From positions 992,001 through 1,056,000 of the forward strand of contig CP166131.1 in assembly GCA_041228345.1 (NCBI GenBank): a stretch of DNA of 64,000 nucleotides, read 5' to 3'. This document shows positions 1 through 9,373 of this stretch, piece after piece; position 1 is the stretch's first letter; every line of letters begins with the position of its first letter. The stretch comes from Alphaproteobacteria bacterium LSUCC0396 (GTDB lineage Bacteria > Pseudomonadota > Alphaproteobacteria > Puniceispirillales > Puniceispirillaceae). A model generated the notes under the pieces. It ran no database searches, was not told the origin of the DNA, and saw only the letters and a program-made list of their open reading frames with translations. Both the position numbers and the translations under genes were made by a program.

Positions 1-551
1 TGCTAATCTCACTTACAGGCGGTCGCAGCCTCGATGTGAACGGGCTTTTATTTGGTGATATTTTGGCAGTTGATACCACCGACCTTTTGGTGATTTACGC
101 TGGCGGCGGCGCAATATTGGCAATTATTATCTGGCAATGGCGACGCCTGATTGCGGCGACGTTAAGTCCGGAAATCGCCGAGGCTGAAGGCCTGTCTCCA
201 CAGCGGGCTGAATGGCTGTTTATGATGCTGATTGCCCTGGTGGTCTCGATTGCGGTCAAGCTTGTTGGCGTGTTGCTGATCACCGCGCTGATGATCATTC
301 CGGCGGCGGCGGCGCGGCGACTGGTCAGCAGCCCCGAAATGATGGCTGGATTGGCGTCATTGCTTGGCGTGATCGGGGTGATTGCCGGGCTTTATGGCTC
401 GGCCGAATTTGACATACCATCGGGCCCTGCCATTATTCTGGCTGGTGGATTGTTATTGCTTGGCCTCAGCTTTGTGCCACGCCGACGGCCGGCCAATGCC
501 AATATGCGCCCCCACACCCATCAAGACGAGGTAGGCCATGACGCAAAATGA
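1..551 (+). CDS. znuB: Zinc ABC transporter permease ZnuB, C-terminal part (5' end outside window)
   Basis: Membrane permease of a zinc uptake ABC transporter (ABC-3 family). The reading frame is open to the left edge (first full codon at base 3), so this is the C-terminal ~183 residues of a ~260-residue protein. The LFGDILAV motif typical of ZnuB is seen, followed by several hydrophobic segments and a hydrophilic, His-containing tail (HTHQDE). An in-frame GTG at 36 is not the true start, because homologous sequence continues upstream of it. The gene overlaps zur by 14 bp, which is the usual znuCB-zur arrangement. The family is clear. Zinc rather than manganese is inferred from the zur neighbour. 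Confidence 0.88.
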   Translation, partial: LISLTGGRSLDVNGLLFGDILAVDTTDLLVIYAGGGAILAIIIWQWRRLIAATLSPEIAEAEGLSPQRAEWLFMMLIALVVSIAVKLVGVLLITALMIIPAAAARRLVSSPEMMAGLASLLGVIGVIAGLYGSAEFDIPSGPAIILAGGLLLLGLSFVPRRRPANANMRPHTHQDEVGHDAK

Positions 552-918
552 GACCCTTGTTTATACCCTGCTATGTCAGGCTGACCGGCCGTTAAGCGCG
601 TATAATATTCTTGACGCGCTTCGTGATAAGGGCATCCGCGCGCCGCTTCAGGTTTACCGCGCGCTAGGCAAGCTGGTGGAACGCGGCGCGGTTCACCGGA
701 TTGAAAGTGTAAACGGCTTTGTCGCATGCCAATTGCATGATTGCGGCGGCAGTGAGGTTAGCATTTTCATGCTTTGCACCCAATGCGAGCGTGCCAATGA
801 ATTCACCGATGCCAGTATTGATAAAACATTGCAGGCACTAGGCGATGATCGCAAATTTCAGGCCGCGCACAAGGTCATTGAAATCACCGGCCTATGCGCC
901 GATTGCCGTTCGGTCTAG
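538..918 (+). CDS. zur: Fur-family zinc uptake regulator Zur
   Basis: A 126-residue Fur-family repressor. The N-terminal winged helix (residues ~1-75) is followed by a dimerisation domain with two structural-zinc pairs, C80-x2-C83 (CTQC) and C120-x2-C123 (CADC), plus H67/C69 around the sensing site. When zinc-loaded, Zur represses zinc uptake genes. The start ATG lies inside the end of znuB, so the two are probably translated together and the regulator controls its own transporter operon. Zur rather than Fur, Mur or PerR is chosen because of the short length, the CxxC pairs and the znuB neighbour. The downstream gene is convergent, 16 bp away. Confidence 0.9.
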   Translation: MTQNETLVYTLLCQADRPLSAYNILDALRDKGIRAPLQVYRALGKLVERGAVHRIESVNGFVACQLHDCGGSEVSIFMLCTQCERANEFTDASIDKTLQALGDDRKFQAAHKVIEITGLCADCRSV

Positions 919-934
919 ACTAACCCCCGCCACC

Positions 935-2275
935 CTAGACATTCAGCAACAGATATTCACGCTCCCACGGGCTGATCACTTCAAGAAACGCCTCGGCTTC
1001 AGCGCGTTTTACCTCAACAAACAACGCGACAAATTCCTTGCCAAGAACGCTGTGCAAGGGCTTTGCTCGTTCCAAGGCATCAAGCGCCACGTCAAGATTA
1101 CGCGGCAAGGTTTCCAGATCTTCACCACTGATTTTGCGCGGGCGGGTTGGACGACGCTTTTCCTGCAGCCCCAGCCAGATCGCGGCCAAGGTTGCAGCAA
1201 TCGCCAAATACGGATTGGCGTCAGCCCCCGGAATACGGTTTTCGATCCGCCGGTTCTTCGGATCACCAAGTGGCACCCGCAATCCAACTGTCCGGTTATC
1301 CATACCCCACGCAAGATTGGCAGGCGAATCCTCGGTACCCGTCCGCCGCCGATAAGAATTCACATAAGGCGCCATTAACGCCATCGCCCCACTCAGGTAA
1401 CGCTGCATACCGGCAACCGCATGATAGAAATCATCGCTTTCGTCACCATCATCATTGGAAAAGATGTTTTTCCCCGTCACCTTTGATTTAACCGAGGCAT
1501 GAACATGCATAGCGCTGCCCGGCTGTTCTTGCATTGGCTTTGCCATGAAGGTCGCATGCAGATTATGGTTGATCGCAGCCTGACGGACCGTCCGTTTGAA
1601 CAAAAAAGCCTGATCGGCAAGATCAAGCGCCTTGCCATGATTGAAATTGATTTCCATCTGCGCCGCGCCAGCTTCATGGCTTAGCGTATCAATATCCAGC
1701 TTTTGCAGCTCGCAATGGTCGTAAATTTCTTCGAACAGCGGGTCAAATTCATTCACCGCATCAATGCCATAGGCCTGACGCGCCTTTTCAGCACGGCCCG
1801 ACCTGCCGGTTGGCGTGACCAGCGGCGCATTGGCATCACTGCTTTGCTTGACCAGAAAAAACTCAAGCTCAGGGGCAATCACCGGCTCTAATCCCGCCTT
1901 ATCAAACAGCGCCAAAACCGATTTCAGCACCGCCCGCGCCGAAAACGTTACATCTGTTCCATCCTGATGAACCGCATCATGGATAATCTGCGCCGTTGGC
2001 TCATCATACCATGGCACCAGCCGGCAGGTTGAAATGTCAGGCCGCAATATGACATCACGGCCAATTTCATCCAGCACTTCACTGTCATAATATTCACCAG
2101 TGACCGACTGACCAAAGACATATTCCGGCAAGCGTAATCCGCCGGTATTCTGTGCAGATATGAATTTATTTACCGGCAGAATTTTGCCGCGAGCAATACC
2201 CGAAATATCACTGACCAGACATTCCACTTCGGTAATGCCCTGATCTTTCAGCCATGCGTCCATATCGAATCCCAT
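935..2275 (-). CDS. puuA: Glutamine synthetase-like gamma-glutamyl-polyamine ligase (PuuA type), copy 1
   Basis: A 446-residue glutamine-synthetase fold enzyme of the PuuA/SpuI class. It would ligate glutamate to putrescine or another amine with ATP, the first step of gamma-glutamylated polyamine breakdown. Glutamine synthetase motifs are present: an ATP-binding segment near NHNLHATFMAKP, the MHVHAS stretch, and RIENRIPGADANPYLAIAA near the C terminus. The N-terminal domain starts at Met1 with no extension. It lies 8 bp downstream of the omega-aminotransferase gene in the same operon. A second paralogue is at 10671-12041. The two copies probably differ in amine substrate. True nitrogen-assimilating GlnA is unlikely because of the length and the polyamine neighbours. 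Confidence 0.8.
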   Translation of the reverse strand: MGFDMDAWLKDQGITEVECLVSDISGIARGKILPVNKFISAQNTGGLRLPEYVFGQSVTGEYYDSEVLDEIGRDVILRPDISTCRLVPWYDEPTAQIIHDAVHQDGTDVTFSARAVLKSVLALFDKAGLEPVIAPELEFFLVKQSSDANAPLVTPTGRSGRAEKARQAYGIDAVNEFDPLFEEIYDHCELQKLDIDTLSHEAGAAQMEINFNHGKALDLADQAFLFKRTVRQAAINHNLHATFMAKPMQEQPGSAMHVHASVKSKVTGKNIFSNDDGDESDDFYHAVAGMQRYLSGAMALMAPYVNSYRRRTGTEDSPANLAWGMDNRTVGLRVPLGDPKNRRIENRIPGADANPYLAIAATLAAIWLGLQEKRRPTRPRKISGEDLETLPRNLDVALDALERAKPLHSVLGKEFVALFVEVKRAEAEAFLEVISPWEREYLLLNV

Positions 2276-2283
2276 TTTCTTTC

Positions 2284-3663
2284 CTATCGCGCCTGTAAAT
2301 CTTCAAAGGTCTGATCGAGTGCGGTTGATATTTTTGCGATCATCAGATCGATATCATCACGCTCAAAGGTCAATGGCGGTGACATAATCATCGCGTCACG
2401 AACCGCCCGCACCATCAACCCTCCTTTGATTGCGTGATCACGGCACATAACCCCGACCTCACCAACCGGATCAAACAGCACCGGGCCTGCCTTATCCTTG
2501 ACCAGTTCAATCGCACCTAACAAGCCAAAGCTGCGCACCTCGCCAACCAGCGGATGCGCTGCAAGCGGGGCCAGTGCAGATGCCAGATAGGGGCCAGTAT
2601 CATTAAGGATTTTTTCCACCAGACCATCGCGTTCAATCAAATCAAGGTTAGCCAGTGCCACCGCTGCTGCAACCGGATGACCCGAATAGGTAAACCCATG
2701 ATAGAATTCCCCGCCATCGGCAATAAGCCGCTCAGCCACCCTGTCACCAACCATCACTGCAGACATCGGCACATAGCCCGACGTCAAACCCTTGGCAAGG
2801 GTCATCATATCAGGCGATAAATCCATACCGTGACTGGCAAACCAATGACCGGTTCGCCCAAATCCGGTAATCACCTCATCGACAATGAACAGAACATCAT
2901 GCTTCCGGCAAATTGCCTCAACCTGCTTTAGGTAACCGGCAGGCGGGATAATCACACCACCAGCACCTTGGATCGGCTCGGCGATAAAGGCCGCAACATG
3001 ATCGGCACCGATCTCGGCAATTTTATCCTCAAGCCAGCTAGCCGCCTGCGTGGCAAACGCCGCCTCATCAAGATTGCCCTGATATAAAAATCCGTAAGGC
3101 GGGTTGATATGGGTAAAGTCAGGTGCCTGTGCCGCCTGCTCATGCATTGCCGTCATACCGCCCATGCTGGCCGACATGATTGTGCTGCCGTGATAGCCGT
3201 AGGTGCGGGCGATAATGGTCTTTTTCTCGGGCTTGCCAGCAAGCGCCCAGAAATGCCGAACCATGCGGATAATCGTATCATTCGCCTCTGATCCGGAATT
3301 TGCATAAAATACATTGTTCAGACCATCCGGTGTCAGATCGACCAAACGCTTAGACAAGGCAATGATCGGCTGATTACTGGTTTTGAAAAAATTATTATAA
3401 TAGGGCAGCTTGGTCATCTGCGATGTCGCGGCATCCACCAATTCACGCCGCCCATAGCCAACATTGACACACCACAAGCCAGCCATCGCATCCATAATTT
3501 TATTGCCGTCACTATCATAGATATAGTGACCCTGCGCATGGGTGATGACACGGGTTCCAGCCGCACGCAATTCCCGATAATCGGTAAACGGCGCTAAATG
3601 ATGTGAGGCGTCAAGCTCGCGCCAATCTTGGGTCGTCATATCCTGCATGGTAAATCCATCCAA
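2284..3663 (-). CDS. Class III omega-aminotransferase, putrescine/polyamine:pyruvate type (SpuC-like)
   Basis: A 459-residue PLP-dependent class III aminotransferase. Features seen are the N-terminal signature around MDAMAGLWCVNVGYGRRE, the NSGSEANDT phosphate-binding loop, the DEVITGFGRTG stretch and the PLP lysine in TLAKGLTSGY. The family moves amino groups from putrescine, cadaverine, beta-alanine or related amines to pyruvate. Position next to a PuuA-like ligase and the Pot transporter favours a polyamine. The start is uncertain: Met1, Met6 (3648) and Met9 (3639) are all possible, and no strong ribosome site separates them. It is the first gene of the operon and divergent from puuB across a repeat-bearing gap. 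Confidence 0.85.
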   Translation of the reverse strand: MDGFTMQDMTTQDWRELDASHHLAPFTDYRELRAAGTRVITHAQGHYIYDSDGNKIMDAMAGLWCVNVGYGRRELVDAATSQMTKLPYYNNFFKTSNQPIIALSKRLVDLTPDGLNNVFYANSGSEANDTIIRMVRHFWALAGKPEKKTIIARTYGYHGSTIMSASMGGMTAMHEQAAQAPDFTHINPPYGFLYQGNLDEAAFATQAASWLEDKIAEIGADHVAAFIAEPIQGAGGVIIPPAGYLKQVEAICRKHDVLFIVDEVITGFGRTGHWFASHGMDLSPDMMTLAKGLTSGYVPMSAVMVGDRVAERLIADGGEFYHGFTYSGHPVAAAVALANLDLIERDGLVEKILNDTGPYLASALAPLAAHPLVGEVRSFGLLGAIELVKDKAGPVLFDPVGEVGVMCRDHAIKGGLMVRAVRDAMIMSPPLTFERDDIDLMIAKISTALDQTFEDLQAR

Positions 3664-3777
3664 ATCGAAATATTAAGCAGTTTCATATCTAAAACAAATA
3701 AACAGCAAATATGCGCATTTATCAGGGTAACCGGAAAAATACGCCCGACGGCAATCGCCTTATTCAGCTATATCAAT

Positions 3778-3871
3778 CAACTCCGGCAATCAACTCCGGC
3801 AATCAGATACGGCAATCAGATATGGCAATCAGATATGGCGATCAGATATGGCGATCAGATATGGCGATCAG
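3778..3871. repeat. 13-bp tandem repeat, seven copies
   Basis: Seven direct copies of a 13-bp unit drift from CAACTCCGGCAAT (copies 1-2) through CAGATACGGCAAT to CAGATATGGCGAT (copies 5-7, identical), followed by a partial CAG. The array sits in the 368-bp divergent gap (3664-4031) between the aminotransferase and puuB. The rest of that gap holds no gene I can support. It probably contains both promoters, but none is clear. The gradient of sequence along the array suggests stepwise duplication from one end. Confidence 0.95.
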
Positions 3872-4031
3872 GCCTTATCTCTTTGTCCGGTTGTGCCTTA
3901 AATGGCATCCCAACTATACTTGCGCATATTTACCATCACAGACTACTATTGTTACAAGAGGATCGCAATCGGTCTGATTGGCAAAAACACCTAACCGGCG
4001 CGACCGGCAATCTGCAAGTAAAATCGGCACC

Positions 4032-5360
4032 ATGACAGAGCTCAATTCCATCTATGCAACATCAATTCCGGCGCGGCCAGAATTTGCCACACCAAGCGGC
4101 AATCTTGATTGCGAAATTGCCATTATCGGTGGCGGCTTTACCGGCATGACAGCAGCATTGACGCTTGCCGAAAACGGGCATGATGTTGTGCTTCTCGAAG
4201 CCAGTGTTATCGGCAGCGGTGGATCGGGCCGTAATGGCGGTCATGTCTGTCAGGGCTGGTCCAATGATTTTCATCACATTAGCCGGCAATTACCAGCCGA
4301 TGAGGCAAAGCTGGTTTGGGATGCGGGCATGAATGCGGTTGACCAGCTGCGCCACCGGGTTAAGGCCCATAATATTGATTGTGATTTGCGGTTTGGCTAT
4401 CTCCATGCCGCCTTGCATAACCGCCAGATGCAGGATTTGCTGGCAACGCATAAGGAATGGCAGGCCGAGGGCTATGATGATTTTACCGTTCTGGACAGCC
4501 CGGATGCGCTTAGGGCGCATATTGGCACCAATGCCTATGTCGGCGCGTTGCATGATGCCGGCAGCGGACATATCCAGCCACTGAAATATCTTGATGGATT
4601 GGCACGCGCTGCCAGCAAAGCCGGCGTTCGCATTTTCGAACATGCGGTTGTCACGTCACTGGAGACCGTGAAAAAATCAAATCATAATGACGTAATGGGT
4701 GGGGGCACAAAGAACACGCCGCTCAAAAGGCTTGTCCTTGCCGATGGGCAAACGGTAAAGGCAAAATTTGTTCTGTTATGCGGTAATGCTTATTTGCAGA
4801 ATGTTGGCACGGCCAAGATGACCCGCCGCCTTGCCCCGGTTACCTCGTCAGTGCTTGCTACCACACCGCTGTCAGACAATCTGATCGCGCATATTCTACC
4901 CCAACGCGCCGCTGTCGCTGATTGCAATACCGCGCTGAATTATTACCGGATTGACGCGGATGGGCGGATGATTTTTGGTGGGCGTGCCAGCTACACCAAC
5001 GTCAATCTCGGCAATGTTGAAAGCGACCTGCGTCAGCGCATGATCCAAGTATTCCCCGAGCTTGCCGACTGTGAAACAGCCGCGGTATGGTCGGGCAAAA
5101 TTGGCATTACGGTCAACCGGATACCGCATTTTGGTACTGCTGGCGACGGGGTTTATTTTGTGCAGGGATTTTCTGGTCACGGGGTTGCGTTAACCGGACT
5201 TGCCGGAACTCTTCTGGCGCAACATATCATGGGGCAATCGCGGCTCTTTAATATTTTGAGCAAGCTTCGTCACTTGCCATTTCCCGGTGGGCTTTTCCGC
5301 ACACCGGCGCTCGCCATTGGCATGAGCTGGTACAAGATGCGCGATTATCTACGCCTCTAG
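4032..5360 (+). CDS. puuB: FAD-dependent amine oxidoreductase, gamma-glutamylputrescine oxidase type (PuuB-like)
   Basis: A 442-residue DAO-family flavoprotein. The N-terminal Rossmann FAD motif is IGGGFTGMTAALTLAENG, followed by the SGGSGRNGGHVCQGW stretch typical of PuuB/OrdL enzymes. The C-terminal FAD-binding part is FVQGFSGHGVALTGLAG. The family oxidises gamma-glutamylated amines, releasing an aldehyde, ammonia and peroxide. The ATG at 4032 was chosen. The frame extends back to a TTG at 3978, but that extension (rich in R, K and S) has no family look. It is the only + strand gene in the polyamine block and is read divergently from the aminotransferase-puuA operon. No PuuC aldehyde dehydrogenase or PuuD hydrolase is in the window. 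Confidence 0.82.
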   Translation: MTELNSIYATSIPARPEFATPSGNLDCEIAIIGGGFTGMTAALTLAENGHDVVLLEASVIGSGGSGRNGGHVCQGWSNDFHHISRQLPADEAKLVWDAGMNAVDQLRHRVKAHNIDCDLRFGYLHAALHNRQMQDLLATHKEWQAEGYDDFTVLDSPDALRAHIGTNAYVGALHDAGSGHIQPLKYLDGLARAASKAGVRIFEHAVVTSLETVKKSNHNDVMGGGTKNTPLKRLVLADGQTVKAKFVLLCGNAYLQNVGTAKMTRRLAPVTSSVLATTPLSDNLIAHILPQRAAVADCNTALNYYRIDADGRMIFGGRASYTNVNLGNVESDLRQRMIQVFPELADCETAAVWSGKIGITVNRIPHFGTAGDGVYFVQGFSGHGVALTGLAGTLLAQHIMGQSRLFNILSKLRHLPFPGGLFRTPALAIGMSWYKMRDYLRL

Positions 5361-5423
5361 ATCACCGAAATTTTTGGACGAATTGGGTCTCAAACCGGCG
5401 CACCCATCGGCATGATCAGCGCA

Positions 5424-6395
5424 TTAAAGCCGCCCAACCGGCTTTGCCGTCGCGCCCTTTTTCTTTGCCAGAACCGCCAGCCAGTCAAACGCCATATTTG
5501 CCGCAGCAATTGCGGTGATCTCAGCATGATCATAGGCTGGTGCCACCTCGACAACATCCATACCGATCAAATCAAGTGGCTCTAGCCCGCGCACAAACTC
5601 AAGCCCCTGCCAGCTGGCAAGGCCGCCTGCAACCGGTGTTCCCGTGCCCGGCGCAAAAGCCGGATCAAGACCATCAATATCAAACGATAGATAGACCGGC
5701 GCCCCGCCAGCGCGTTCACACACAATATCAATAGCAGCATCAATACCTTTGCGATGCACCCATGGGCTGGTCAGAATTTCAAAACCATGATCGCTGTCAT
5801 TATAGGTGCGCAGGCCAACTTGCGTGGATTTATCGACATCAATGATGCCCTCGGCAACAGCTCTGGCAAACATTGTTCCGTGATCAAACGCCACCCCATC
5901 ATCGGGCCATGTGTCACAATGCGCGTCAAACTGAACAAGCGCCACCGGCCCATAGGCCTTGGCATGCGCTTTCAACAACGGGTAGGCAATGGCATGATCA
6001 CCGCCAAGGCTAAGCATCTTTGCCCCGGCCGCGATAATCCTATCAGCATGATCAGTGATGCTGTCAAACACCGTATGGGGGTGGTGCGGATCAAGAAAAC
6101 AATCCCCAAAATCAATCACTGAAAGATGGTCAAACGGGTTAAATCCAAAGGGGAAATGCGCCAATTCAGCAAGCTGCACCGATCCGGCGCGAATAGCACG
6201 CGGGCCAAGCCGACAGCCCGAACGATAGGTCACCGCGCTATCATAGGGTATGCCGCTAACCACAACATCAACCCCGTCTAAATCCCGGCTGTAACGCCGC
6301 CGTGCAAAACTCAGCGCCCCCCCATAGGTCATCTCACGCAGGGTCTGGTCATTTTGTTTCATGCGGAATGCCGCATCACCATCGGTTTTACTCAT
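5424..6395 (-). CDS. speB: Agmatinase/ureohydrolase family enzyme, copy 1
   Basis: A 323-residue binuclear-manganese ureohydrolase. Metal-binding motifs are seen in order: GGDHAIAYP, DAHCDTW and SFDIDGLDPAFAPGTGTP. The family cleaves guanidino compounds to urea plus an amine. Agmatine to putrescine is the likely reaction, given the polyamine genes on both sides. It is convergent with puuB (63-bp gap) and lies downstream of the pot genes on the same strand (63-bp gap carrying a 28-bp duplication). Guanidinobutyrase or guanidinopropionase are alternatives. A second family member at 36718 has a different context. Confidence 0.83.
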   Translation of the reverse strand: MSKTDGDAAFRMKQNDQTLREMTYGGALSFARRRYSRDLDGVDVVVSGIPYDSAVTYRSGCRLGPRAIRAGSVQLAELAHFPFGFNPFDHLSVIDFGDCFLDPHHPHTVFDSITDHADRIIAAGAKMLSLGGDHAIAYPLLKAHAKAYGPVALVQFDAHCDTWPDDGVAFDHGTMFARAVAEGIIDVDKSTQVGLRTYNDSDHGFEILTSPWVHRKGIDAAIDIVCERAGGAPVYLSFDIDGLDPAFAPGTGTPVAGGLASWQGLEFVRGLEPLDLIGMDVVEVAPAYDHAEITAIAAANMAFDWLAVLAKKKGATAKPVGRL

Positions 6396-6449
6396 TCTTG
6401 CCCCATCATTTTTGGCCCATCATTCTTGCCCCATCATTTTTGGCTCATC
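6394..6449. repeat. 28-bp direct tandem duplication
   Basis: Two adjacent 28-bp copies (6394-6421 and 6422-6449) differ by one base. Each is itself made of two ~14-bp halves (CCATCATTCTTG.. and CCATCATTTTTGG..). The first copy begins at the start codon of the ureohydrolase gene, and the array fills the gap to potI. It places extra SD-like GGGG tracts (on the minus strand) before the start codon. Confidence 0.9.
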
Positions 6450-6458
6450 TTGGGCGTC

Positions 6459-7274
6459 TCAATCCAGACTGCGGGCAGCTAGCCGGCAGCGTAGCACCCA
6501 GCTTGCGCCAGTGACCGCAATCGCAACAACAAGTATCATCACAGTGGCAAGCGCGTTGATTTCCGGTGTAACGCCAAGTCGAACCTTGGAAAACACCAAA
6601 ATCGGCAAGGTTGAACTGCCCGGGCCACTGACAAAGCTGGCGATCACCAGATCATCAAAACTAAGCGTGAAGGCCAGCAGCCACGCCGCCACAACCGCCG
6701 GGGCGATCACTGGCAAGGTGATCGATAAAAAGATAAACGGCTGGCGCGCACCAAGATCGGCGGCGGCCTCTTCGATCGCCATATCAAAATCGCGCAACCG
6801 CGCTTGAACCACCACCGCGGCAAAACACATCCCAAAGGTCGCATGGGCAATGATAATCGTGTCGACACCGCGTCCTGCCGGCCAGCCAAACAGGCTTTCC
6901 ATTGAAATAAACAACAGCAGCATCGACAGGCCAGTTACAATTTCCGGCATTACCAGCGGGGCACTCGCAATCGCGCTTAGCGCCAGTCGTGACCGGAAAT
7001 TGCCAAACCGCACAAAGGCAACAGCAATGCAAATCCCAAAAATTGTGGCAATGGTCGCAGCCCAGACCGCAATCAGCAACGACGTCCCAAACGCCGATAA
7101 AAGCTGATCATTCTCCAGCAAGCTAGCATACCATTTCAGCGACGCACCGGACCAGACTGAAACCAGTTTTCCGGCGTTAAAACTATAGATAATCATCACG
7201 ATGATCGGCAGATATAAAATGCCAAATCCCAGGGCGCCAAGCGATAATACAAGACCGTTCATCCGTCCCATCAC
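6459..7274 (-). CDS. potI: Spermidine/putrescine ABC transporter permease PotI
   Basis: A 271-residue inner-membrane permease of the PotC/PotI type, with about six hydrophobic segments. The coupling motif before the fifth helix reads EEAAADLGARQPFIFLSITLP, where the ATPase docks. It forms the channel with PotH. The start overlaps the end of potH by 4 bp (ATGA). It is the last gene of potFGHI. Confidence 0.92.
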   Translation of the reverse strand: MMGRMNGLVLSLGALGFGILYLPIIVMIIYSFNAGKLVSVWSGASLKWYASLLENDQLLSAFGTSLLIAVWAATIATIFGICIAVAFVRFGNFRSRLALSAIASAPLVMPEIVTGLSMLLLFISMESLFGWPAGRGVDTIIIAHATFGMCFAAVVVQARLRDFDMAIEEAAADLGARQPFIFLSITLPVIAPAVVAAWLLAFTLSFDDLVIASFVSGPGSSTLPILVFSKVRLGVTPEINALATVMILVVAIAVTGASWVLRCRLAARSLD

Positions 7275-8224
7275 TTGGCCTCCGCTGGTTGCTCGGGCCC
7301 GTCGGCGGCTGTCTCGCGGCCATCTTGATAACGGGCATAGATGATCGGCACGGTCAGGATTGCCAGCAACAGCATCGCAATTGCCGACGCCACCGGCCAG
7401 TCACGATTACGGAAAAATTCAGTCCAGAGAACCTTGCCCATCATCAATTGGTCTGGCCCACCAAGCAGCGCCGGAATCACAAATTCGCCGACCGCCGGAA
7501 TAAATACCAGCAGACTGCCAGCCACAATGCCCGGAACGGTAAGGGGCAGAATGATCGTGCGGAAAATTTCTGGACCCGAGGCACCAAGATCGGCCGCCGC
7601 CGCAAGCAAATCTGCATCAAGGCGCACCATCACTGCATAAAGTGGAAGGATCATCAATGGCAGATAGGTCAGCACCATCCCGATATAGATTGAAAAATCG
7701 GTCTGCATCATCTGGATTGGCGCGTCAATCAACCCCAGCCATAATCCGGCTGCATTGATAAATCCATTGGGGTTTAACAATCCGATCAACGCATAAAGCC
7801 GCAACAGGCTGGATGTCCAGAATGGCAGCATCACCATCACCAACAAAACCGTCCGCCATTTTTCTGTGCTGCGGGCGATCCACCACGCCATCGGATAGGC
7901 AAAGGCCAAACAGACCAGAGTCGAGAAGAATGCGAGCTTTATGCTGTTCAGCGCCGGACCGAAATAATCCGACCAATATTGCAATAAAAGCTCATAATTG
8001 CCGGTGGTGAAATTGGTGAAAAACCCGTCATCGCCAAATCCCCATAATGGGGCATAGGGCGGAATACCACGGCGCGGCGTGGTAAAGGAAACTTGCAGCG
8101 TTTCAACAAGCGGCAGGAAAAAGAATACAGCTAGCCAGATCAGCGGCAGCGCAATCACCAGACGGCGACCCGTCACCGCAGGAAGATGCGCAACATATCT
8201 GACCAGCCCCCGCACCATGATCAA
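7271..8224 (-). CDS. potH: Spermidine/putrescine ABC transporter permease PotH
   Basis: A 317-residue permease of the PotB/PotH type. One N-terminal hydrophobic segment (VIALPLIWLAVFFFLPLV) precedes a short periplasmic stretch and five more segments. The coupling motif is AAADLGASGPEIFRTIILP. It overlaps potG and potI by 4 bp at each side, so the three are probably translationally coupled. The N-terminal ~25 residues (RYVAHLPAVTGRRLV) are basic and cytoplasmic. Substrate is inferred from operon mates and the surrounding polyamine enzymes. Confidence 0.92.
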   Translation of the reverse strand: MIMVRGLVRYVAHLPAVTGRRLVIALPLIWLAVFFFLPLVETLQVSFTTPRRGIPPYAPLWGFGDDGFFTNFTTGNYELLLQYWSDYFGPALNSIKLAFFSTLVCLAFAYPMAWWIARSTEKWRTVLLVMVMLPFWTSSLLRLYALIGLLNPNGFINAAGLWLGLIDAPIQMMQTDFSIYIGMVLTYLPLMILPLYAVMVRLDADLLAAAADLGASGPEIFRTIILPLTVPGIVAGSLLVFIPAVGEFVIPALLGGPDQLMMGKVLWTEFFRNRDWPVASAIAMLLLAILTVPIIYARYQDGRETAADGPEQPAEAK

Positions 8225-9294
8225 TCCTCAAGCACGATAACGTCTTGCGGGTCAAAATGCACATAGCCCGTCTCGCCCCAGCTAAGTGGCGCCTCGGTGC
8301 TGCGGCGCTGTTGCTGCTGTAATTTGAACATCTGACCTGACGGTGTCTTGACCCGGTAATTTGTCGCAAACCCCAAATAGGCAAGATCCTCAACCACCAC
8401 TTCAATCTCATTGGACGCGCCGCTGGCGGTTCGGCTAAGATAGATTTTTTCCGGCCGAATTGCCAGTTTGACCGCCTTGCCAACCGCAAGGTCAAGATCG
8501 GTCAGCGCGCGAATTTTAAGATCGCCATCAAGCGTAATTCCGGTTTTATCCCGCTGCCCAACAACCCCGTCGACAAAGCTGATAGTGCCCAGAAAATCGG
8601 CAACAAAACTGTTTTTTGGGCGCTCGTAAAGCTTGCGCGGTTCATCAACTTGAACCAGCTGGCCTGCATCCATAATCCCGATACGACCAGCCAGCGTCAT
8701 CGCCTCTTCTTGGTCATGCGTCACCACAATGAAAGTCGTGCCTAGTTTTTCTTGAATATCGACCAGCTCAAACTGGGTATCTTCACGCAGTTTCTTATCC
8801 AGCGCAGCAAGCGGTTCATCAAGCAATAACAGCTTTGGACGCCGGGCCAGAGCGCGTGCCAGTGCCACGCGCTGGCGCTGGCCGCCGGAAAGTTGATGCG
8901 GCTTGCGGCTGCCAAGATTTTGCAACCGCACCAGTTTAAGCAGCGCATCGACCCGTTCGCCAAGCGCATCACCGCGCAGTCCAGCGCGGCGCAAACCATA
9001 GCCAATATTGCCAGCCACACTCATATGCGGGAATAACGCATAATTCTGAAACATGAAATTTACCGGCCTGTCGGCAGGGGCAACCCCGGCCATATCATGC
9101 CCGTCAATTTCAATCGTTCCCGTCGTTGGCGACTCGAACCCGGCTAACAGCCGCAAGAGTGTGCTTTTACCACAGCCCGACGCGCCAAGCAGGCAAAACA
9201 ACTCTCCCTTTTCGATATCCAGCGACAGATTATCCACCGCAACAACATCAGCAAAAGATTTGGAAATGGATTTCAACCTTATGAAGGGAGCCAT
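8221..9294 (-). CDS. potG: Spermidine/putrescine ABC transporter ATPase PotG
   Basis: ATP-binding subunit with a nucleotide-binding domain and a C-terminal TOBE domain. Seen in order are Walker A GASGCGKST, the Q-loop at FQNYALFPH, signature LSGGQRQR, Walker B LLLLDEP and the switch His in VVTHDQEE. The start is ambiguous. ATG at 9294 (357 aa, TAGGAT upstream) begins just before the conserved FIRLKSISKSF. ATG at 9300 and TTG at 9339 are in frame. It is separated from potF by a 135-bp gap holding a hairpin, so it may be made at a lower level than the binding protein. Confidence 0.92.
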   Translation of the reverse strand: MAPFIRLKSISKSFADVVAVDNLSLDIEKGELFCLLGASGCGKSTLLRLLAGFESPTTGTIEIDGHDMAGVAPADRPVNFMFQNYALFPHMSVAGNIGYGLRRAGLRGDALGERVDALLKLVRLQNLGSRKPHQLSGGQRQRVALARALARRPKLLLLDEPLAALDKKLREDTQFELVDIQEKLGTTFIVVTHDQEEAMTLAGRIGIMDAGQLVQVDEPRKLYERPKNSFVADFLGTISFVDGVVGQRDKTGITLDGDLKIRALTDLDLAVGKAVKLAIRPEKIYLSRTASGASNEIEVVVEDLAYLGFATNYRVKTPSGQMFKLQQQQRRSTEAPLSWGETGYVHFDPQDVIVLED

Positions 9295-9373
9295 TTGCAT
9301 CCTATCCTGCAGGCTTGGCAGATATTCAGGCCCCGCCAAACCTCTTTCAAACAGCCCTGTGGCGCGCCCTTTA

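Noticed and set aside
3778-3871. CRISPR array at the tandem repeats
   Set aside because: Units are 13 bp, head to tail with no spacers, and no cas genes are nearby.
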